Positions 1 to 9,487 of a stretch of DNA of 21,199 nt are shown piece by piece. The translations under genes were made by a program, and so were the position numbers. Source of the DNA: Hypsibius dujardini. Its lineage: Eukaryota; Tardigrada; Eutardigrada; Parachela; Hypsibiidae. The stretch covers positions 1-21,199 of the forward strand of contig LRSR01002271.1 of assembly GCA_001579985.1 (NCBI GenBank), in the 5' to 3' direction. Below the pieces are notes generated by a model. That model was given only the letters and a program-made list of their open reading frames with translations. It made no database searches and was not told the DNA's origin. Numbering within the stretch: the stretch's first letter is position 1; every line of letters starts with the position of its first letter.

Positions 1-885
1 AAGGGTTTCCCAAACTTTCGGCTTGTCAGATAATGAATTACATATGTAGGGTGTTTTTTTAAACAACTCACATTCCCACTTCTATGTCAGATAAAAATTC
101 AAGTAAACATTACTTTGAAATTTTTCCTTTGCGACACAAAAACAACGAAAAAATGAGCGATAAAGACATTATATTATTTACTGGCAAAACATTCCATCTT
201 ACCTGCCAGCAAAGCTGATTCCGCAGCGCGAGCTGTCCGCCGACGATCGTGGGGAATACGAGATGGGAACCATGATTTTTCATTGAACTACTACCGTTGA
301 CGGATGTCTTAAAAAGATCGCCAATAACTCCAACTCCCGTCAGACCACACGTTCGCTGGCCAGTTTCCGCATCCCCTCCTTTGTCTGGTGCATTTGTTGT
401 GGCAGCAGTTGTGTCTTCAGTCACTCCAGCATTGCCACTCCCATAATAATCTGCCGCAGCTGCGACAATAAGTCCTGTAAAGTCACGAAGCAGTAATTAG
501 TGTTTTTTAATTACATTTTGGCCACATTATACATTTGCTGCTCTACGCAAAAAAAAATGGACTCAGAATTAAAATTAATCAGTATTTGTGATTGATTAGG
601 AAAGGACAACGGACGAAAATATTGAGGAATTTAAATTAAAATAAATGTAAAGTATTAGAATCACATTCAACCATCATTCTAATTCATATTTATTGTATAA
701 ATTAAAATAAAGGAGAAATCCAAAACGGCAAATCTGAATGGCTCTAATAAAAATGTAATGAAATAATTGAGTACTTCGTAAAAGCAAATCAGTGCTTGTT
801 ACCATGAACAAAGTGGATGCTTCACCGTGTATGCGGCATACCTACCTACTGCCATAATAACGACAAACGTACGAGCAACAGCCAT
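1..885 (-). CDS. Gene C: secreted trypsin-like (S1A) protease or protease homologue, 5' part only
   Basis: Three exons are visible: 846-885, 203-474 and 1-81, the last running off the left edge. Exon 1 encodes MAVARTFVVIMAV plus one base and ends at GTAGGT. Exon 2 starts after TTACAG and completes a signal peptide (...GLIVAAAADYY). It continues with a Thr/Asp/Gly-rich prosegment containing one Cys (TCGLTG) and then FPTIVGGQLALRNQLCWQ, which resembles the zymogen activation site and N-terminus of S1A proteases (usually R-IVGG...WPWQ). Exon 3, after ACATAG, reads KWECELFKKTPYICNSLSDK, matching the usual strand leading to the catalytic His, but with CNS where CGG is typical. Phases agree (1, 0). 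The residue before IVGG is Thr, not Arg/Lys, so ordinary tryptic activation is unlikely. The catalytic triad lies outside the window, so activity cannot be judged. Family assignment is by pattern and moderate; exon 3 is the least certain exon. Confidence 0.6.
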
Positions 886-1542
886 GTCTGATCTGGTAAT
901 ATATATAAATGAAACGCATGAAATTTGTAAGCTTATCGGTTATATATCGCCCACAAGCACCATTATTAATAAATCTCTGAATGGCCGGCAAACTAATGAA
1001 TTTCTTCAACCTACTTTTCTCGCCGTAACAGTTTAGCAGACGGCTTCTAGGCGATCGCATCAACCAGCGTATCTCATCAGAATAATCTCACCGGTTTGTC
1101 GGCCCAAGCGGTCAATTAATTAAATGGTTCGCGAAAAACTGATGCTGCTTAAGTAAATGTATTAAACGGAGTTGGACAACATATAAAGTCATGTATGTAT
1201 ATTTTGACTTGCAAGAACTTGTCGATTTGTCGCCGTGTTTCAGCAGAAGTTCGGCGACTCTAATTTCAACAGGCAAAAAATTTCATACCCTTACCGCAGT
1301 GAAATAAAGCCGCCATTAATAAATGCACCAAACGGTTGTGCAATCTTTTAGGATATCTTATAAAAAATGTGCATGCAAAATTGTACAACATATTGCAAAT
1401 ACCGGTACTAAATACAACACGCAACGTGAGTTTGCAAACAAGTTTGCAGTTCTCTTAATACTCTTGGAAATATTTTAACTCAAAAAAACAATTAGAATAA
1501 ATAAACAAAAAAATCTAAGAATATAAATTGTTTACAAAAACG
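886..1542. other. Intergenic region between gene A and gene C
   Basis: This AT-rich stretch carries the gene C promoter and no supported coding sequence. It matches 5731-7340 in pieces, apart from the extra DNA at about 6028-6947, and so is one copy of the duplicated intergenic spacer. Short open frames on both strands (about 827-1063) simply run through the promoter. Confidence 0.7.
940..946 (-). promoter_or_regulatory. TATA box of gene C
   Basis: Minus-strand TATATAA lies 55 bp upstream of the gene C ATG, a spacing that allows a 5' UTR of about 25 nt. The motif and its GGGCGA context are conserved at the same distance upstream of gene A (5785-5791), while nearby sequence differs. A second AT run (899-907) lies too close to the ATG to be the TATA box. 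Confidence 0.5.
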
Positions 1543-1548
1543 TTTATT
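1543..1548 (-). terminator. Polyadenylation signal AATAAA of gene A
   Basis: Minus-strand AATAAA lies about 35 nt past the gene A stop codon (1582-1584), implying a very short 3' UTR. The corresponding hexamer in gene B is AATGAA. Confidence 0.55.
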
Positions 1549-1581
1549 CGGTAGATTAGGAGCGGAATTATAGAGGATTCG

Positions 1582-4500
1582 TTAGTTGTTGATCCCGTAC
1601 TTGGTGAACAATGACTGCACTTCTCCGCTTTCAAACAGTTGCAGTAGCGCGATGTTGAGCTTCTCCCGCAACGGCGAACCTGAACAGAGTAATCATCTTA
1701 CTAACGTCTTTACGTCTGTTAAAAAGTTTGCGATTTCGATGTTCAATTAGATTATCGTTGTAGCAAGCCTGACTATTAATGAAATTGCAGAACATAAACT
1801 TGTATACCTTGTTGGACAGCTAAACCGGCGAACAAACTGCCAACATTAAGGGCCACCTTGACCTTGCCCTGATTGTGCGCCACAGCCGAATCCAGAAACG
1901 GCGAACCACCCAGATAAGCAAAGTTCCCAGTCAATACTGTGGCAAGGCCGGCGTTGTCGTCAAAGACGAGTCCTTTGTCACCTGAGTTCAAGATATTCGC
2001 ACAAATGGCTTGCGCGACCGAATCTTTCGAGGTCTAAAATTAAATAGTCCGGTTCGCTAGGATAGCATAGTTGGTTTCGTACGTGTATATGTCTATCTAA
2101 ATTTCTTTCTGTCTGCTTGTCTGTCGATTTGTCTGACTGTCTGACTATTTATATGTCTGTCTAGCTGATCACACGTTCATTCGGACTTACACAAACGAAA
2201 CGCAGAAAGTCAGGAGCCGATGTGACATATTGCGTTGCGTTATTGAGGCCGAATTGAGTATTAACCAAGATCTGTAGCTTATAGCTGAGCAGGGGAATGA
2301 GGAAGTCGACTACGCCCTCGCGGTCCGCCCAATTGAAATCATCGGCACCAATAAGGTCAGCTTCCTAAATTTTGAGAGATATATTTATTGAACCTTCACT
2401 TGACTATAATTTGCTCTTAAGATGTCCTACATGTAATGCCTTTCCACAACTTCATTTGGAATCGTTTGTTACTGGCAATATTATTAAGAGTTTGGGGGAG
2501 GAGCTACGAGTCACAATCGAATTGAGCGGCAATCATTCAATCATGATTCTAAAAATTATTATAGTTCTGCCCTCTCAGCTCCAGTTAAAGTTTTGATATA
2601 TGATTCAAAATCATATCGTGCGTAGTACAGCGTTAAAGTGTTAGACGAGCTATAATGAAACCCTGAGGGACTAAAATGTCACCGATTCTTTCGTTTTCAT
2701 TAATTACCCTAATAAAAAATTTTTGGCCTTTGTCCGACCGAATTCCTTTCACACAAAATCCAGGACAAATTCGTGTACTGTTCACACAAATAGTGTCTGA
2801 AGTAGAATTTTTGTCTCCAAGGACAAACAGCACACATATTTTGTGTGATGAAAAACCGTGCAGAACTTTTTTGCAACCGACAGGCATATTTTGTACGACG
2901 AAGAAAAAAGTTTGTGTGACAAAGAAGAAAGTTTGTGTGACGAAGAGAAAAGTTTGTGTGACTAAAAAAAAGGCGAACATTTTGCCCAAAACAGCGGATG
3001 CGGTTATATGAATCGCAACAATTTTCAAACTCGCGCATGATGATTTGTTGATTAGAGAAACTCCAGCCACATAATTACTAAGTTTGGGCGGAGTCGACTC
3101 TTTACAAACAATTGATTTAGTTTTGGGAAAGCTAAGCTCACAACCCACACAATCTCATTAATTTTTAACTGCCATGCCCGCAACCTTTTTTGTCACATAA
3201 CGTTTTAACACATAATTTAGACAAAATATTAGATATTTTTCAAGGAATATTTACCAAAACATGATGGGGCTATAACACAATGTCCCTTTTCTAAAAATTC
3301 AGTGGCTTCTATAAAAGACGAGAATTTGAGTTCTTGATGATATTAAAAAATATAGTTCTGAAGATTTTTTATATCGATATTACTGTAATGAAGTATTCAA
3401 AACTATTAGCACATTCTGCTGGTCTCGTCCAGGGGATCTCAGGTTTAATTCAAAACTGGAGACCCATTTCGGTAAACTTCATTTTTTCGCTCAAAATTTA
3501 AATTTAAATTTGCAAAGAAAACCAAAAAAACCAATCGGCGTGTGACCACTTTTTGTTGGTCTAAATTTATGTGAAGCGATACGTGTGAGCTTTTAGAATT
3601 AATACGCCTTATTCGTTCTTATTCGAAACGCGAGCAGACTGTAAGTTTTTAAAAATAAATGACAGAATAAAAGTCCAGAATAAAATATGATTATTTTAAA
3701 ACACGGCGAAATATGTGTCCAATAATAGGACTGAAACAGTTTTAGCATTTTCGCGAAGAATTGCGAAACATATGCTTTCACGTTTTACGGCTGTGGGAAG
3801 TCTGGAACAATATTCAGGCGCTATTATAGCTTGGTTTGTCAAAGTTAGACCTTTGTACAAACTACAAGATTTGTGAGACCTAAGCTTATTCGTATGGTCT
3901 TATAAAATTTCATTGGTCTTACAAAGTATGTATACAATACGCATGAGAACTGTACACACGGATGAAAATAAATGCGATCGTACACAATATAACCTGGTTA
4001 TTTCCTTGGTATGGCGTACGTTTTTGGTGGCCGTACATAATATAGGAGATATAAGCCGCTGTTTTTACGTACAAATATAAGGTGACAATTTGTTTTATAT
4101 GTACGGAAAAAAACTTTTAGTACACCAGATGTGTACTAGGGATGCGTAAAGAAGTGCTCAATTAGATTTAATCATATTTAATTACATCTGAAGCATTTGT
4201 CAGCAGAAAAAATTTTGTTCGCAGCGGACATTCAATGTACTAAATTAATGTACTAAATTTTGTCCGCAACGGACATCTAATGTACTAAATTAAGGGGTAC
4301 ATTTTTGTCCGAGAAAAAGTTCGACAGAAAGTGTGGGTTTTTTTCCGCCCCGAATTCGGGGCACATATAAATTTGTATTAGGGTAAGCGATAACCATTCG
4401 TGCATTTTCTCAGTCACTTACATTGTTGACCAGAACGCCTATAATACTGCCATCCCAAGTGCCGTTGGGGTTCTGCGTGCCGTAATTAAGGTCCGGCCTG

Positions 4501-5730
4501 GCCGTCAATGTGTATGGCAATCCGCTGATTGCTTGCAATTTATCCAGCAGCTCCACAAGGAAGCCAGAATTCTTGGTGCCAGTGGTTGCGTTTGCGGCCA
4601 CAAAAAAAGGATCCTGAAAACGTGCATCATTATTTAAAATTCAATTCTAGATTCGAGATTCCGTTGATAATAATGGGCCCCCGTTATAATACGTCTATTC
4701 TTTCAAAATCATACCAATCACCCCAAATAAAAGTCTGATTACTTGTCAGATGTCAACAAAAATGTTATAGGAATATTTTGATCAAGTGGCAACTGTGATA
4801 TACATTCTTATTTTATAAATTGCCGCAGTTTCACTATGGAACGTTATTTATTTGCTGTTGACGCAGTTCAGATTAATTTTTTTATAGAAATCTATACATC
4901 TATTCGGAAATTACGTAAAACTGTATGCATTTTCTTAGCATAGATACTGGAATTAAACTTTAAATAGAAAATTTTGGAAGTCATTATAAAATATTAGTTT
5001 CGAGAAGCGTCGTATTATCAACATATTATTCCGAGAAACTTCTTCAGGTTTGATTTGTTTTGATTGGCAAATCCTCGGCCCATTCGGATTATCTGCTGAC
5101 TGCATGTTATTTAAGCAAGCTAGGCCTAAAACGAAAGAGGGTCGTCTTGCTTAATTAACACAGCATACAAATATGTATGTTTTGCCATAACAGATCCTGA
5201 CTGATGATTAATTGTAAGCGTCGCTCTTTCGGGCATCTAACTAATCAAACGAAATTCGGCCGGACTTACTGGAATGGCGATGACTCGAAGACTCTTGGGG
5301 AGAACCGGCGTGGGCGCGCAAGAACCAGACTGGTAGCCTTGGGAGTTGCCATCTGCGACAACAAGTCCTGCAACGTCACGAATCAGTAATTAGTGTTTTT
5401 TTAATAATGTTTTGACCATATTATTTATTTGCTGCTTCACGCAAATTAATATTGGGATCAGAACTAAATTTTATCAGTTATTGTGATTGATTAGGGAAAA
5501 AATGGACGAAAGTATTGAGGATTCAAAATTAAAATGTTTGTCAAGTATTAGAATCATATTCAATCATCCTTCTAATTCATATTTAATTTAAAAGTTAATA
5601 AAGCAGAAATAAAAACGGGGAATCTGAATGAGTCTAATAAAAATGTAATTAAATAGTTGAAATGCTTCAACGTGTAAGCGGCCTACCTACCTATTGCCAT
5701 AATAACGACAAACGTACGAGTAACAGCCAT
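1582..5730 (-). CDS. Gene A: secreted pore-less iGluR-type ligand-binding protein, chimeric 5' end
   Basis: Exons are 5691-5730, 5270-5367, 4422-4613, 2191-2364, 1808-2033 and 1582-1679; they join in frame to 828 bp, 275 aa. Five donors are GTAAGT, GTAGGT or GTATAC and all acceptors are AG. Exon 1 plus the start of exon 2 give a signal peptide (MAVTRTFVVIMAIGLVVADG) nearly identical to gene C. After SQGYQ the protein matches gene B. S1 includes RVIAIPDPFFVAA, YGTQNPNGTWDGS, EADLIGADD and ADREGVVDFLIPLLSYKLQIL, the classic iGluR S1 pattern with the Arg that contacts the ligand carboxylate in that family. S2 includes GLVFDDNAGL and GSPLREKLNIALLQLFESGE. The M1-M3 pore segments and the final membrane helix are absent, so the product should be a soluble secreted two-lobed binding protein. 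The ligand cannot be predicted. Intron 3 carries a 1,683-bp insertion missing from gene B. Confidence 0.86.
2088..2165. repeat. Degenerate CTGT microsatellite in gene A
   Basis: Imperfect TGTCTGTC-type tract in the intron between A exons 4 and 5, orthologous in position to the one in gene B. Confidence 0.6.
2911..2973. repeat. Three 21-bp tandem repeats inside the TIR element
   Basis: Three consecutive units start GTTTGTGTGAC and continue with a purine-rich half (AAAGAAGAAA and variants). A degenerate fourth unit lies just before them. As 21 is a multiple of three, this keeps open frames alive on both strands here; I do not consider those frames genes. Confidence 0.7.
4213..4294. repeat. Subterminal direct repeats in the TIR element
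   Basis: Two copies, about 45 bp apart, of TTTTGTYCGCARCGGACATY followed by AATGTACTAAATTA. In the second copy GTCCG-CAA-CGGAC is itself a small palindrome. A further TTTTTGTCCG follows at about 4302. The position close to the right TIR suggests transposase-binding sites; that is inference. Confidence 0.6.
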
Positions 5731-5784
5731 GTCTGATCTGGTAATATATATAAATGAAACGCAAAAAACTTGTCAGCGTACCTG

Positions 5785-5791
5785 TTATATA
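5785..5791 (-). promoter_or_regulatory. TATA box of gene A (derived from gene C)
   Basis: Minus-strand TATATAA lies 55 bp upstream of the gene A ATG, the same distance and context as in gene C. It shows that A carries the C-type core promoter and not that of B. Confidence 0.5.
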
Positions 5792-7320
5792 TCGCCCACA
5801 AGTACCATAATTAATAAATTTCTGAATTGCCGGCTAACTTATGGCTTTCTTTAACCTACTTTTCTCGCACTTAAGAGTATAGCGGATGGTTTCTAGGCGC
5901 TCGCATCAGCGGCGTATTTCTTTATAATGCGGTTTGTCGGCAAAAGCGGTCAATTAATTACTTGGTTCGCGAAAAGCTGATGCTGCTTAGATAAATGTAT
6001 CGAACGTATACCGACAACACATAAAGCGTATTCGTTCGGATCGGTCGCATTACTGTTCGTGCTAATCATTAAGGATTATTGTATGATCTTCGTGTCGTTC
6101 GAGCGCACCATGAGTGAATGGTAGGGAGCTATTAAATATCTAGATGGCATTGTAAACAGTTGCTTTTAATGCGTAAGTGCCCAACTTAAAACCACCTTTC
6201 AAGCTTTGGCCCAGAAAAATAGGCGGGTCCGAATTTGAACTACCTCTAGCTACCACATGCTGCGTTTTTTTAACGATTGATTGATTATTGATTGTACTCC
6301 CCCAACCATTGGAGAACAGAACGGAGTAAAATCAGAAAACAATATTACTAGCAATCAATGCAATCGATGGAAAGACCGAGGAGTTCAGTCAGTTGTTTTG
6401 CGAAAACAGAATTGATGCCTTAATTTCAGGTATTTCTCACTAGTACTGACAGCGAAATCTCGAAACACTCGTATTGAATGAACGAAGTCCGGACTTAAAA
6501 TTCGAACGCTCGAGTTTGAAACTCACTTTAGTCAGAAAGGTGGGGCGCCCTTGACTACACTGGCCTATCATATGCAAGCACTCAATGTGATTACCCCGCT
6601 TATGACTGTGGCAGACAGGCAAACAGACAGACCTTCTCGACTTCCAACCACAGGACTGCAAAACAGAGGACCTTGTCGCTTCGCTCCTCAGTCTGAATAT
6701 ACAAAACGTAATTTTGATCGGTGTTACAGGTCGTGCCTTACTAGGCTGGGGCATTTTAGGCATTGCAAAACACTCAAGAAATCAATCAAGGACGCTTCAC
6801 CGTCAAAAGATAAATTTTCTCAATCAGTTGATCGATCGAAAAGAGCTGCTTGCGTTGGCTGGAATTGGCTCGAACTCTGACCCTCTATTTTACTGGACCA
6901 AAGCTTAAAGGAAGGCTTTAACTTGGACAAATAAACATTAAAAGCAAGTGTGTATATATTTGTCATGGAGGGACCTGCAAGAACTTACCGATTTGGCGGC
7001 ATTATTCAGCAGAAGTTTGACGACTCTAATTTTCAGCAGGATCAGTTCATTCTTAAAGCGACGTGTTTCATACTCTTACCGGAGGGAAATAATTCCGTCG
7101 ATAATAATTACACCAGATGGTGTGCACTGTGTTGTGATATCTTTTGAAAACGATGTGTATGCAATATTGTACAACATATTGCAAATACGGGTATTTAGTA
7201 CAACACACACCGTGAGTTGCAGACGAGATTTCTTATCACACTCCTTGAAATATGGTAAACTTACAAAGATGATTGCAATAAATAAATAAAAAACCTAGGA
7301 ATAAATATTGTTATACAAAA
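5792..7320. other. Intergenic region between gene B and gene A
   Basis: The outer parts (5792-6027 and 6948-7320) align with the spacer between A and C. No gene is supported. Open frames of 60-113 codons here are not preserved in the other copy and lack recognisable domains. Confidence 0.65.
6028..6947. mobile_element. Extra DNA of about 920 bp in the duplicated spacer, origin unknown
   Basis: The spacer of unit 1 passes directly from ACATAAAG to a TGTATGTATATTTT stretch (about 1180-1215); in unit 2 these are separated by about 920 bp. I see no TIRs, no poly(A) tail and no clear target-site duplication, so it may be an insertion here or a deletion in unit 1. It is less AT-rich in its second half and holds a short CAGA run near 6612. 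Confidence 0.4.
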
Positions 7321-7362
7321 ATGTTCATTTGGTAGATTAGGAGCGGAATTATAGAGGATTCG

Positions 7363-9377
7363 TTAGTTGTTGATCCCGTACTTGGTGAACAATGACTGCA
7401 CTTCTCCGCTTTCAAACAGTTGCAGTAGCGCGATATTGAGCTTCTCCCGCAACGGCGAACCTGAACAGAGTAATCATATTACTAACGTGTTTACGTCTGT
7501 TAAAAAGTTTGCGATTTTGATGTTGAATTAGATTATCGTTCTAGCAAGCCTAACTATTAATGAAATTGCAGGACATAAACTTGTATACCTTGTTGGACAG
7601 CTAAACCGGCGAACAAACTGCCAACATTAAGGGCCACCTTGACCTTGCCCTGATTTTGCGCCACAGCCGAATCCAGAAACGGCGAACCACCCAGATAAGC
7701 AAAGTTCCCAGTCAATACTGTGGCAAGACCGGCATCGTCGTCAAAGACGAGTCCTTTGTCACCTGAGTTCAAGATATTCGTACAAATGGCTTGCGCGACC
7801 GAATCTTTCGAGGTCTAAAATTAAACAGTCCGGTTTCTTTAGGTAACATTTGGCTACATACATGTATCTGTCTATCTACCTGTCTGCCTGTCTGCTTGTC
7901 TATCTGTCTGTTTATCTGTCTATGAGTCAGTCTGTCTTGTCTGTCTGATTGATCACACGTTATTTTAGGACTTACACAAACAAAACGCAGAAAGTCAGGA
8001 GCCGATGTGAGATATTGCGTTGCGTTATTGAGGCCGAATTGAGTATTAGCCAAGATCTGTAGCTTATAGCTGAGCAGGGGAATGAGGAAGTCGACTGCGC
8101 CCTCGCGGTCCGCCCAATTGAAATCATCGGCACCAATAAGGTCAGCTTCCTAAATTTTGAGAGATACATTTACTGAACCTTCACTTGACTATAATTTGCT
8201 CTTATGTTCTACATGTAATGCCTTCCCATGTCCTTTCTACAAGTTCATTTGGAATCGCTTGTCTTTTGCAGTATTTTTCTAAGCTTCATGGAAGGGGGAG
8301 GGGTGGGGATGGAGTCATGAGTTACAATTAAATCGAGCGATAGTTGAGTTTTAATTAAATTCCGAGGGACTGGAATGTCACCGAGTTTGTCGTTTTCATT
8401 AAATGATAACCATTCGTGCATTTTTTCAGTCACTTACATTGTTGACCAGAACGCCTATAATACTACCATCCCAAGTGCCGTTGGGGTTCTGCGTGCCGTA
8501 ATTAAGGTCCGGCCTTGCCGTCAATGTGTATGGCAATCCGCTGATTGCTTGCAATTTATCCAGCAGTTCCACAAGGAAGCCAGAATTCTTGGTGCCAGTG
8601 GTTGCGTTTGCGGCCACAAAAAAAGGATCCTGAAAACGTGCAGCATTATTTAAAATTCAATTCCAGATTCCGTTGATAATAATGGGCCCCTCTTATAATA
8701 CGTCTATTCTTTCAAAATCATACGAATTGCTCCCAAAACTGGTCTGATTACATGTCAGATGTCAACTCAAGTTTAAAGGATTATTTTGATCAAGTGGCAT
8801 CTATGATATATTTTTAATTTTATAACACGCCGTAATTTTATTTTTGAGCGTTATTTAATTGCAATTGGCGCAGATTAAATGGATGTTTTTACAGCAATTT
8901 ATATTCGGGAATCACAAATTATTATGCATATTCTTAACATGGTACTGGAAATAAATTGGAAACAGAAAGTTCTGTTATCGGCATTATCGGCAAATTATTC
9001 CAAGAAACTTCTCCAGATTGAATTTGGTTTGATTGGCGAATCCTCGGCCTGTTTGGAGTGTCATGCTATTTAACCAAGCCGAGCTTAAACGAAGAAGGGC
9101 CATCCTGCCTTATTAACTCAGCATACAAATATATATGTTTTGCCGAAACAGATCTTGACTCATGACTGATTGTAAGTGTTGCTCTTTCGGGTATCGGACT
9201 AATTAAACGGAATTTGGCAGGACTTACTGGAATGGCGATGACTCGAAGACTCGTGGGGAGAACCGGCGTGGGCGCACATTGGTAAGAAGCAGACCGGTAG
9301 GCTTGAGAATGGACAAGCGTGGCACTCAACACCAGCCACACACTTAACTGCAACACCATCCGATGTCCGTTTGCCAT
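7363..9377 (-). CDS. Gene B: secreted pore-less iGluR-type ligand-binding protein
   Basis: Exons are 9228-9377, 8438-8629, 7976-8149, 7589-7814 and 7363-7460; 840 bp, 279 aa, phases 0, 0, 0, 1. Donors are GTAAGT three times and GTATAC once. ATG at 9377 is the first in-frame ATG; one at 9359 (MVLQLSVWLVLSATLVHS) would also give a clean signal peptide. The mature protein starts near QAYRS. S1 spans roughly residues 42-150 (RVIAIPDPFF, NGTWDGS, ADREGAVDF) and S2 residues 175-279 (GLVFDDDAGL, GSPLREKLNIALLQLFESGE, ending KYGINN). iGluRs carry three pore segments between these lobes; here S1 passes straight into S2. Unlike gene A, the signal peptide sits in the same exon as the mature N-terminus, so B likely keeps the ancestral 5' end. 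Known homologues of this fold bind amino acids; the ligand here is unknown. Confidence 0.86.
7858..7950. repeat. Degenerate CTGT microsatellite in gene B intron 3
   Basis: A run of TCTGTCTR-type tetranucleotides. A related, more degraded tract is present in the equivalent gene A intron at about 2088-2165, so it predates the duplication and has since changed length. Confidence 0.7.
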
Positions 9378-9395
9378 AATTCCACCGAGCCTCAC

Positions 9396-9487
9396 TGAGT
9401 TAAAAACACAATGCGTTGAGAAAAAAATGTTTATTCAAAAGTCTCCCGTCCACAGACTGTAAAATGCATTCTCCGTATATATATAAA
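9396..9487 (-). promoter_or_regulatory. Gene B upstream region with TATA-like run
   Basis: TATATATATAAA on the plus strand (9476-9487) reads TTTATATATATA on the minus strand, about 100 bp before the ATG. A pyrimidine-rich AACTCAG at 9397 would also serve as a splice acceptor, so a non-coding upstream exon is possible. This region does not resemble the promoter of A or C. Confidence 0.35.

Larger units (their letters stand above)
2704..4386. mobile_element. Non-autonomous DNA transposon with 11-bp TIRs
   Basis: The paralogous intron in gene B lacks this 1,683-bp block, so its ends are fixed precisely: CATTAA then TTACCCTAATA on the left, TATTAGGGTAA then GCGATAACC on the right, against the empty site at 8397-8411. 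The ends are perfect 11-bp inverted repeats, with weaker similarity inward. No clear target-site duplication is visible; a TTAA/TAA-type target is possible because TAA occurs at both edges. There is no transposase. Internal sequence contains repeated CACAAA/TTTGTG motifs, a 21-bp tandem repeat and a 45-bp-spaced repeat near the right end, as expected for subterminal binding sites. Confidence 0.75.
460..5348. repeat. Tandem duplication, unit 1
   Basis: This unit runs from gene C exon 2 through the C promoter, the intergenic spacer and the gene A body to the fusion point in A exon 2. It aligns in order with 5353-9311. Without the 1,683-bp insertion it is about 3.2 kb, close to unit 2 without its own extra 0.9 kb. 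Boundaries were set by eye and are good to perhaps 10 bp. Confidence 0.8.
5353..9311. repeat. Tandem duplication, unit 2
   Basis: This unit runs from the C-like part of gene A (exon 2 start, intron 1, exon 1, promoter) through the spacer and the gene B body into B exon 1 just after its signal peptide. It is the head-to-tail partner of 460-5348. Coding exons are about 98% identical between units; introns and spacer are visibly more diverged, from about 5% in the last intron to roughly 15% or more elsewhere. Confidence 0.8.

Noticed and set aside
2911-2973. Possible CRISPR array
   Set aside because: The units are directly adjacent with no spacers, and the host is an animal.
2633-3148. Minus-strand frame of 171 codons and plus-strand frame at 2676-3011
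   Set aside because: They lie mostly inside the TIR element, are kept open by the 21-bp repeats, and the minus frame crosses the element boundary; no domain is seen.
4376-4386. Telomere-like TTAGGG at the right end of the TIR element
   Set aside because: It occurs once, within the terminal inverted repeat, and is not part of a telomeric array.
6180-6290. tRNA-like or SINE-like boxes (TAGCTAGAGG, AGTTCAAATTCGG on the minus strand)
   Set aside because: The A- and B-box-like motifs are nearly adjacent, too close for a pol III promoter, and no cloverleaf can be drawn.
6551-6908. Overlapping plus-strand frames of 64-109 codons
   Set aside because: They lie in the 0.9-kb presence/absence block; different frames overlap and none has a recognisable motif.
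9377-9395. Upstream extension of gene B to 9395 (RLGGI before the ATG)
   Set aside because: The codon at 9395 is GTG, not a normal eukaryotic start, and a splice acceptor-like AACTCAG lies just before it; the first ATG is at 9377.
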